From Streptomyces katrae (GTDB lineage: Bacteria; Actinomycetota; Actinomycetes; Streptomycetales; Streptomycetaceae): a stretch of 10,136 nucleotides of DNA. The notes below the pieces were generated by a model. The model was given only the letters and a program-made list of their open reading frames with translations. It did no database searches and had not been told where the DNA came from. Made by a program: the position numbers and the translations under genes. This document shows, piece after piece, positions 6,013 to 10,136 of this stretch (positions within the stretch are counted from its first letter, which is position 1; the number at the start of each line of letters is the position of its first letter). Where the stretch lies: NCBI RefSeq assembly GCF_000966975.1, contig NZ_JZWV01000765.1, positions 1 to 10,136 on the forward strand, written 5' to 3'.

Positions 6013-6546
6013 ATGACCGAGATCCGCACCCCCCGCCTCCTCCTCCGCCGCTGGACCGACGACGACCTCGTCCCCCTGTCGGAGATCACCTCGGACCCCG
6101 ACGTGATGCGCTGGACCGGCGACGGCTCCGCCCTCGACCTGGACGCGACCGCCGAGGCCATCGAGCTCTGGGAGGAGGAGTGGGACGACGAGGGCTTCGG
6201 CGTCTTCGCCGTCGAGCTGCTGGCCTCCGGCGAGCTGATCGGCGCCGTCGGCCTGTCCGCCGCCGACGACCTCCCCGAGACCCGGCACCAGGTACAGATC
6301 GTCTGGCGCCTCGGCCGCCCCTTCTGGGGCCAGGGCTACGCCTCCGAAGCGGCCCAGGCCACCCTGGAGTTCGCCCTCCAGGACCGCGGCCTCGACCGGG
6401 TCGTCGCCGTCAACCGCGTCGGCAACGAGGAGTCCGCCAACGTGATCCGCAAGCTCGGCATGGTGCAGGACGGCGAAACCGTCGACCCCGCCACCGGAGC
6501 GCCGGTCACCCTGCACAGCATCGACCTGACCGAGTACGCGGGCTGA
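6013..6546 (+). CDS. GNAT family N-acetyltransferase (RimJ/RimL type)
   Basis: Encodes 177 aa. It starts MTEIRTPRLLLRRWTDDDL, the characteristic N-terminal beta1-alpha1 of Acetyltransf_3 (RimJ/RimL-like) GNAT enzymes. The acetyl-CoA pyrophosphate-binding motif A is RPFWGQGYA at 102-110 (R/Q-xx-G-x-G/A). Motif B is seen as N138-EESANVIRKLGM at 138-150. The enzyme is expected to be cytosolic and to transfer acetyl from acetyl-CoA to an amine of a protein N-terminus or a small molecule; the substrate cannot be read from the sequence. I chose the ATG at 6013 because AGGA (6001-6004) lies 8 nt before it. An in-frame ATG at 6004 would add three residues and is possible only for a leaderless message. 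It is separated by 71 nt from the oxygenase gene and looks like an independent unit. Confidence 0.88.
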   Translation: MTEIRTPRLLLRRWTDDDLVPLSEITSDPDVMRWTGDGSALDLDATAEAIELWEEEWDDEGFGVFAVELLASGELIGAVGLSAADDLPETRHQVQIVWRLGRPFWGQGYASEAAQATLEFALQDRGLDRVVAVNRVGNEESANVIRKLGMVQDGETVDPATGAPVTLHSIDLTEYAG

Positions 6547-6551
6547 GCGGC

Positions 6552-6576
6552 GCGCCCGGGTCCGTGCGCAGGGCGC
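6552..6576 (+). terminator. Short hairpin after the acetyltransferase gene
   Basis: GCGCCC (6552-6557) and GGGCGC (6571-6576) form a 6-bp GC stem with a 13-nt loop just after the acetyltransferase stop. It is a weak terminator candidate. Confidence 0.3.
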
Positions 6577-6606
6577 CCGGCAGGCAGAAGCAGGGCTTTG
6601 GGTAGT

Positions 6607-6623
6607 CATAAGGTCGCCTTATG
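6607..6623. promoter_or_regulatory. Perfect dyad CATAAGG-TCG-CCTTATG upstream of the ferredoxin-NADP reductase gene
   Basis: Two perfect 7-bp arms surround a 3-nt centre, 93 nt before the reductase start. The arms are AT-rich in a genome of very high GC, and the symmetry fits a dimeric repressor or activator site better than a terminator (short, weak stem). I do not recognise the motif as a named consensus. Confidence 0.5.
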
Positions 6624-6651
6624 GGGGCATAAATGCGGGGCGGGTACGGGG

Positions 6652-6681
6652 TTAGGGTGGCCTTAGTTTAGGGTTTCCTTG
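6652..6681 (+). promoter_or_regulatory. Reductase promoter region with 16-bp-period direct repeat, two TAGGGT hexamers and an iron-box-like match
   Basis: TTAGGGTggCCTT (6652-6664) and TTAGGGTttCCTT (6668-6680) are direct repeats differing at two positions, with a 16-bp period. Each contains TAGGGT (6653-6658 and 6669-6674), which fits the actinomycete -10 consensus TAGRRT; no good -35 is visible for either. TTAGTTTAGGGTTTCCTTG (6663-6681) matches the DtxR/IdeR/DmdR iron-box consensus TTAGGTTAGGCTCACCTAA at 13 of 19 positions by eye, mostly in the left half. Iron control of a ferredoxin reductase would make sense but is only suggested. Confidence 0.4.
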
Positions 6682-6715
6682 ATCAGTCAGTTTGTCGGTC
6701 GAAGGGAACCCAGTC

Positions 6716-8077
6716 ATGCCTCGCCCTCTGCGGGTAGCAATCGTCGGCGCCGGCCCCGCCGGTATCTACGCGGCCGACGCGCTGCTGAAGTCCGAGGCGG
6801 CCGCCGACCCGGGCGTCTCCATCGACGTCTTCGAACGCATGCCCGCCCCCTTCGGTCTGATCCGCTACGGCGTCGCCCCCGACCACCCCCGGATCAAGGG
6901 CATCATCACCGCGCTCCACCAGGTCCTCGACAAGCCGCAGGTCCGCCTCTTCGGCAACGTCGACTACCCGGGCGACATATCCCTCGACGAGCTGCGCTCC
7001 TTCTACGACGCCGTGATCTTCTCCACCGGCGCCACCGCCGACCGCGCCCTCGGCATCCCCGGCATCGAGCTCGACGGCTCCTACGGCGCCGCCGACTTCG
7101 TCTCCTGGTACGACGGCCACCCGGACGTGCCGCGCACCTGGCCGCTGGAGGCCGAGAAGGTCGCCGTCCTCGGCGTCGGCAACGTCGCCCTCGACGTCGC
7201 CCGCATCCTCGCCAAGACCGCCGACGAACTGCTGCCCACCGAGATCCCGCCGAACGTCTACGACGGCCTCAAGGCCAACAAGGCGCTCGAGGTGCACGTC
7301 TTCGGCCGCCGCGGCCCCGCGCAGGCGAAGTTCAGCCCGATGGAGCTGCGCGAGCTCGACCACTCGCCCAACATCGAGGTCATCGTCAACCCCGAGGACA
7401 TCGACTACGACGAGGGCTCGATCACCACCCGCCGCTCCAACAAGCAGGCGGACATGGTCGCCAAGACCCTGGAGAACTGGGCGATCCGCGACACCGGCGA
7501 CCGCCCGCACAAGCTGTTCCTGCACTTCTTCGAGTCCCCCGCCGAGATCCTCGGCGAGGACGGCAAGGTCGTCGGCCTGCGCACCGAGCGCACCGAACTC
7601 GACGGCACGGGCAACGTCAGGGGCACCGGCCAGTTCACCACCTGGGACGTGCAGTCCGTCTACCGGGCCGTCGGCTACCTCTCCGACGAACTGCCCAAGC
7701 TCCCCTGGGACGTCGAGTCGGGCACCGTCCCGGACGAGGGCGGCCGCGTCATCGAGGCGGGGGAGCACATGGCCTCGACCTACGTCACCGGCTGGATCCG
7801 GCGCGGACCCATCGGCCTGATCGGCCACACCAAGGGCGACGCCAACGAGACCGTCGCCAACCTCCTGGAGGACCACGCCCAGGGCCGGCTCCTCACCCCC
7901 GCCGCCCCCGAACCGGAGGCGGTCGAGGCCTTCCTCGCCGAGCGGCAGGTCCGCTACACCACCTGGGAGGGCTGGTACAAGCTGGACGCCGCCGAGAAGG
8001 CACTGGGCGAGCCGCAGGGCCGCGAGCGCGTGAAGATCGTGGAGCGCGAGGGGATGTTCGGGGCCAGCGGAGCCTGA
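6716..8077 (+). CDS. fprA: FprA-type NADPH-ferredoxin (adrenodoxin-like) reductase
   Basis: Encodes 453 aa, the usual length for FprA/adrenodoxin reductase enzymes. The FAD-binding Rossmann motif is VAIVGAGPAG with GAGPAG at 11-16. The family segment FGLIRYGVAPDH is at 46-57. The NADP-binding fold has GVGNVALD at 153-160, and RR at 198-199 in GRRGPAQAKF is the pair expected to bind the NADP 2'-phosphate. GWIRRGPIGLIG (359-370) closes the flavin site. The flavoprotein passes electrons between NADPH and ferredoxin in the cytosol, feeding P450s, Fe-S assembly or other ferredoxin-dependent enzymes. The symbol follows mycobacterial FprA by family resemblance. I chose ATG 6716 with GAAGGGA 8 nt upstream over an in-frame TTG at 6692, which would only add residues before the conserved N-terminus. 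The gene stands alone, with an elaborate promoter region before it and a strong hairpin after it. Confidence 0.92.
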   Translation: MPRPLRVAIVGAGPAGIYAADALLKSEAAADPGVSIDVFERMPAPFGLIRYGVAPDHPRIKGIITALHQVLDKPQVRLFGNVDYPGDISLDELRSFYDAVIFSTGATADRALGIPGIELDGSYGAADFVSWYDGHPDVPRTWPLEAEKVAVLGVGNVALDVARILAKTADELLPTEIPPNVYDGLKANKALEVHVFGRRGPAQAKFSPMELRELDHSPNIEVIVNPEDIDYDEGSITTRRSNKQADMVAKTLENWAIRDTGDRPHKLFLHFFESPAEILGEDGKVVGLRTERTELDGTGNVRGTGQFTTWDVQSVYRAVGYLSDELPKLPWDVESGTVPDEGGRVIEAGEHMASTYVTGWIRRGPIGLIGHTKGDANETVANLLEDHAQGRLLTPAAPEPEAVEAFLAERQVRYTTWEGWYKLDAAEKALGEPQGRERVKIVEREGMFGASGA

Positions 8078-8081
8078 GACA

Positions 8082-8115
8082 CCGGTGGGGCCCGCCCTTC
8101 GGCGGGCCCCACCGG
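8082..8115. terminator. Strong perfect hairpin, bidirectional terminator between convergent genes
   Basis: CCGGTGGGGCCCGCC (8082-8096) pairs perfectly with GGCGGGCCCCACCGG (8101-8115) around the loop CTTC, a 15-bp GC-rich stem. It starts 5 nt after the reductase stop and lies 12 nt from the stop of the convergent gene, so it can end both transcripts. Confidence 0.88.
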
Positions 8116-8126
8116 CGTGCGCGGGG

Positions 8127-8588
8127 TCAGTCCCGGATCGAGGTGATCTTCCTGGTCGCCAGGTCGGCCTGCACGTGGAGCGTGGTCGTGGTGCTGCCGC
8201 TCCAGGTCAGGGTGACCGAGGCGTTGGTCTTGCCCATCCCGCTGTCGACCGAGGTCACCTTCCACTTCAGCGGCACGTTCTGGGCGCGCAGCACCCCGTT
8301 GGCGTGGTTGGCCTCCTCCCACTGCCTCAGCTCGCGCTGCAGGGGCTCCGAGAGGTAGAAGGCGCGCAGCTGGTCGGCGGTCCGGCCGTCGCCGTCGTGG
8401 ACCGCGTCGATGTAGGAGCCGTAGAAGTCGGCGATCCGGGTGAACGCCCCTTCCGGGCTGCCGGATACGGAGGGCGGCGCGGCGGCCGTGGCCGAGGTGC
8501 CGGAGACGAGGGCCAGGGAGAGGGCCGCCGCACCCGCGGTGGCGGCGAGGACGGCGGACGTGGCGCGCTTGGAAGGGAACTGGAGCAT
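8127..8588 (-). CDS. Small secreted protein of unknown function
   Basis: Encodes 153 aa. MLQFPSKRATS is followed by a hydrophobic alanine-rich core and a likely signal peptidase I site near ATAAA|PPS (about residue 37). There is no lipobox cysteine and no cysteine anywhere. The mature domain (about 115 aa) opens with FTRIADFYGSYIDAV, a helix seen at the start of NTF2/SnoaL-like cone folds, then has YLSEPLQRELRQWEEANHANGVLRAQNVPLKWKV. It ends in alternating beta strands (ASVTLTWSGSTTTTLHVQADL, ITSI). This helix-then-curved-sheet layout and length suggest an NTF2-like fold, but that is inference. I cannot give a function; similar small exported proteins are common in streptomycetes. The start has GGAAAGG about 9 nt upstream. 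It is convergent with the reductase gene and divergent from the F420-reductase-like gene. Confidence 0.75.
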   Translation of the reverse strand: MLQFPSKRATSAVLAATAGAAALSLALVSGTSATAAAPPSVSGSPEGAFTRIADFYGSYIDAVHDGDGRTADQLRAFYLSEPLQRELRQWEEANHANGVLRAQNVPLKWKVTSVDSGMGKTNASVTLTWSGSTTTTLHVQADLATRKITSIRD

Positions 8589-8808
8589 CGGTCGGTACCT
8601 TTCCCCTGATCACGTGCTGCCGGAACGGTCCCCGGCTGTCCTGGAGGACGGGGAATCACCGCCAACAGGTTCTCCTCGTCCCGGAAATGGCGAGATTTCG
8701 CTCGTACGGGCGATCTGTGCCGACGAGTCCGGGCGGTGGCGGAATGCGGCGGACGGGCCGGAGGTTGCGAGGGACGCGATATCCGACTCCGCACGCACTG
8801 GAGAGCTC
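8589..8808. promoter_or_regulatory. 220-nt divergent intergenic region with two dyads
   Basis: This stretch should hold the promoters of the minus-strand secreted protein and the plus-strand F420-reductase-like gene. GTCCT-GG-AGGAC (8638-8649) is a perfect 5-bp-arm dyad. CGCTCGTACGGGCG (8699-8712) is a 14-bp palindrome with one mismatch. On the minus strand TTGGCG with AGGACA 17 nt later is a weak -35/-10 candidate. I see no convincing plus-strand promoter and no small gene that is clearly coding. Confidence 0.3.
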
Positions 8809-9471
8809 ATGAAGATCGGCATCATCGGCGCCGGCAACATCGGCGGCAACCTCACCCGCCGGCTCACCGCCCTCGGACACGAGGTCCGCGTCGCCAACTC
8901 CCGCGGCCCCGAGACCCTGGCCGCCCTCGCCGAGGAGACCGGGGCCACCCCGGTCCCCGTGACGGAGGCGGCCCGCGGCGCCGAGATCGTCGTGGTCACC
9001 GTCCCCTTCAAGAACACCCCGGACCTGCCCGCCGGGATCTTCGACGGGGCCGCCGAGGGCTTCGCCGTCATCGACACCAACAACTACTACCCGCGCGAGC
9101 GCGACGGCCGCATCGCCGCCGTCGAGGACGAGGGCCTCACCGAGAGCCGCTGGACCGAACGCCAGCTGGGCCACCCGGTGATCAAGGCCTTCAACGGCAC
9201 CTACGCGATCGACATCCTCGAACGGCCCCGCCCCGCGGGCGACCCGGACCGCATGGCCCTGCCCGTCGCCGGCGACGACGAGGCGGCGAAGAAGGCCGTC
9301 CGCGCGCTGATCGACGAGCTCGGCTTCGACACCGTCGACGCGGGCGGCATCGACGACTCCTGGCGCCAGCAGCCCGCCACCCCCGTCTACGGGCTGCGCG
9401 CGGGCGTCGAGGCGGTCACCCGCGCCCTGGCCGAGGCCTCGCCCGTCCGCACGCCGGAGTTCAGCGGCTGA
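8809..9471 (+). CDS. NADPH-dependent F420 reductase-like protein (NAD(P)-binding)
   Basis: Encodes 220 aa. The N-terminus [19 protein letters not shown] carries the Rossmann motif GAGNIGG (7-13). [12 protein letters not shown] places S31-R32 after strand beta2, the usual NADP 2'-phosphate recognition site. [14 protein letters not shown] and the later [18 protein letters not shown] and [13 protein letters not shown] segments match the F420-reductase-like branch of the F420_oxidored (PF03807) superfamily. The archetype, archaeal Fno, transfers hydride between NADPH and coenzyme F420. Many actinobacterial members carry this name without proof, and some may reduce other substrates. Streptomycetes do make F420. 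I chose ATG 8809 because GGAG lies 5 nt upstream and the Rossmann motif follows at once; longer in-frame extensions upstream have no such support. A hairpin follows, so the gene appears monocistronic. Confidence 0.85.
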   Translation: MKIGIIGAGNIGGNLTRRLTALGHEVRVANSRGPETLAALAEETGATPVPVTEAARGAEIVVVTVPFKNTPDLPAGIFDGAAEGFAVIDTNNYYPRERDGRIAAVEDEGLTESRWTERQLGHPVIKAFNGTYAIDILERPRPAGDPDRMALPVAGDDEAAKKAVRALIDELGFDTVDAGGIDDSWRQQPATPVYGLRAGVEAVTRALAEASPVRTPEFSG

Positions 9472-9484
9472 CCACCGCACGGCG

Positions 9485-9519
9485 GGCGGCCCGGACCCGG
9501 TACGGAGGTCCGGGCCGCC
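9485..9519 (+). terminator. Hairpin after the F420-reductase-like gene
   Basis: GGCGGCCCGGACC (9485-9497) and GGTCCGGGCCGCC (9507-9519) form a perfect 13-bp stem with a 9-nt loop, 13 nt after the stop codon. A rho-independent type terminator without a U-tract is likely. Confidence 0.8.
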
Positions 9520-9576
9520 GGTCCGCGGCCGTTTGCCCGACGGGGGCGGGTCCGCGGCCGTCTCCCCGACGGGGGC
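9520..9576. repeat. 28-bp tandem direct repeat upstream of the TerD-domain gene
   Basis: Units at 9520-9547 and 9549-9576 are identical at 26 of 28 positions, with a 29-bp period. The two differences are in the middle (CGTTTGCC versus CGTCTCCC). The second unit ends 22 nt before the GTG start of the TerD-domain gene, so the duplication covers its likely promoter region. Confidence 0.85.
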
Positions 9577-9598
9577 TCCACCGGGCAGACTGTGCGAC

Positions 9599-10136
9599 GT
9601 GACGACAATGAGCAAAGGCGCCAATCTGCCGCTCGCGGCATCCTCCGTCAGAGCCGTGCTCGGCTGGTCCGCCGGGCCGGGCGTACCCGACGTGGACGCG
9701 TCCGCGCTGCTGCTGGCCGGCGGACGGGTCCGCTCCGACGGTGACTTCGTCTTCTACAACCAGCCGCGGCACGCCTCCGGCGCCGTACGCCACGCCGGGA
9801 AGCGGCCCGGAGCCGACGCGCTCGACGTGGACCTGGCCGCCCTGGAGCCGGACATCGAGCGCGTGCTGCTCTGCGCCTCCGCCGACGGCGGCACCTTCGG
9901 CCACGTCCCCGGCCTCCACCTGCGGCTGCTCGACGCGGTGTCGGGGGCCGAGGTGGCGCACTTCCCGATGGAGGCCGGGCCGGAGACCGCCCTGGTGAGC
10001 GGCGAGCTCTACCGGCGGGCCGGCGTCTGGAAGTTCCGGGCCGTCGGCCAGGGGTACGCGAGCGGGCTCGCGGGACTGGCGACGGACTACGGCATCACCG
10101 TGGACGACGCCCCGCCGGCCCCGGCACCCCCTCGGG
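9599..10136 (+). CDS. TerD-domain protein (tellurium-resistance family), 3' end outside window
   Basis: About 179 codons are visible and the frame is still open at the window end. The protein begins [12 protein letters not shown], typical of TerD-family N-termini ((T/S)KGxNxxL). It contains DVDASALLL (31-39), [14 protein letters not shown] (42-55), [23 protein letters not shown] with a GTF motif, and [12 protein letters not shown] followed by [27 protein letters not shown]. These are the conserved TerD beta-sandwich blocks, including the acidic positions that bind Ca2+ in characterised members. TerD proteins act at the inner face of the membrane in stress responses and, in streptomycetes, affect development. 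The visible end (APPAPAPPR) is a proline-rich linker, suggesting a second domain beyond the window. The start is GTG 9599 by family resemblance; ATG 9608 is an alternative. No clear SD precedes either, so a leaderless message is possible. Confidence 0.85.
   Translation, partial: MTTMSKGANLPLAASSVRAVLGWSAGPGVPDVDASALLLAGGRVRSDGDFVFYNQPRHASGAVRHAGKRPGADALDVDLAALEPDIERVLLCASADGGTFGHVPGLHLRLLDAVSGAEVAHFPMEAGPETALVSGELYRRAGVWKFRAVGQGYASGLAGLATDYGITVDDAPPAPAPPR

Noticed and set aside
6607..6623. The CATAAGG/CCTTATG dyad as a terminator for the acetyltransferase gene
   Set aside because: The stem is only 7 bp, AT-containing and has a 3-nt loop, weak for a high-GC terminator; an operator is more plausible.
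6607..6623. The same dyad as a canonical iron box
   Set aside because: Aligned on its centre it matches very few positions of TTAGGTTAGGCTAACCTAA beyond general symmetry.
6692..6715. TTG start for the FprA-type reductase
   Set aside because: There is no good SD before the TTG, while ATG 6716 has GAAGGGA 8 nt upstream and is followed at once by the FAD-binding strand.
8440..8808. An upstream extension of the F420-reductase-like protein
   Set aside because: The extension lacks conservation-like motifs, overlaps the divergent secreted-protein gene, and would place about 120 residues before a Rossmann fold that is normally N-terminal. ATG 8809 has GGAG at the right distance.
9520..9576. The 28-bp repeats as a CRISPR array or attachment site
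   Set aside because: There are only two units separated by one base, with no spacers, no cas genes and no integrase or tRNA nearby.

Overview
The window is typical of a high-GC actinomycete, most likely Streptomyces. G/C strongly dominates third codon positions, several gene families present are typical of streptomycetes (HTH-NTPase-WD40 protein, I36-type inhibitor, TerD-domain protein, F420-reductase-like protein), and coding density is high with GC-rich hairpins between convergent genes. No rRNA, tRNA, CRISPR array, transposase or integrase is visible, and no stretch longer than about 220 bases lacks a gene. It looks like ordinary chromosome with some accessory-type signalling and secretion genes.

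Layout. (1) 1-480 (+) is the C-terminal part of a BadF/BadG/NagK-type sugar kinase, followed by a hairpin that serves two convergent genes. (2) 545-1913 (-) is a two-gene secretion operon: a lipoprotein (951-1913) whose end overlaps by 8 nt the start of a small secreted I36/beta-gamma-crystallin-like putative metalloprotease inhibitor (545-958). (3) A 165-nt divergent intergenic region carries a spaced direct repeat, TGAACAA. (4) 2079-4934 (+) encodes a 951-aa protein with an XRE-like N-terminus, a STAND-type P-loop NTPase, one predicted membrane helix and a seven-bladed WD40 propeller. A 2OG-Fe(II)/isopenicillin-N-synthase-like oxygenase (4976-5941) follows after 41 nt. (5) 6013-6546 (+) is a RimJ/RimL-type GNAT acetyltransferase. 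(6) 6716-8077 (+) is an FprA-type ferredoxin/adrenodoxin-NADP reductase. Its upstream region is AT-rich for this genome and holds a perfect dyad, a 16-nt-period direct repeat with two TAGGGT hexamers, and a degenerate iron-box-like match. A strong perfect hairpin follows the gene. (7) 8127-8588 (-) is a small secreted protein of unknown function. (8) 8809-9471 (+) is an NADP-binding F420-reductase-like protein, followed by a hairpin and a 28-bp tandem duplication. (9) 9599 to the window end (+) is a TerD-domain protein cut by the window edge.

How the parts may work together. The most interesting arrangement is the divergent pair of transcription units around 1914-2078. On one side is a putative transmembrane sensor with an HTH and NTPase inside and, by the positive-inside rule, a propeller outside. 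On the other side is an exported lipoprotein plus a secreted protease-inhibitor-like protein. A model in which the sensor controls the divergent surface operon through the TGAACAA repeats is inference only. The remaining genes look like independent redox and housekeeping units.
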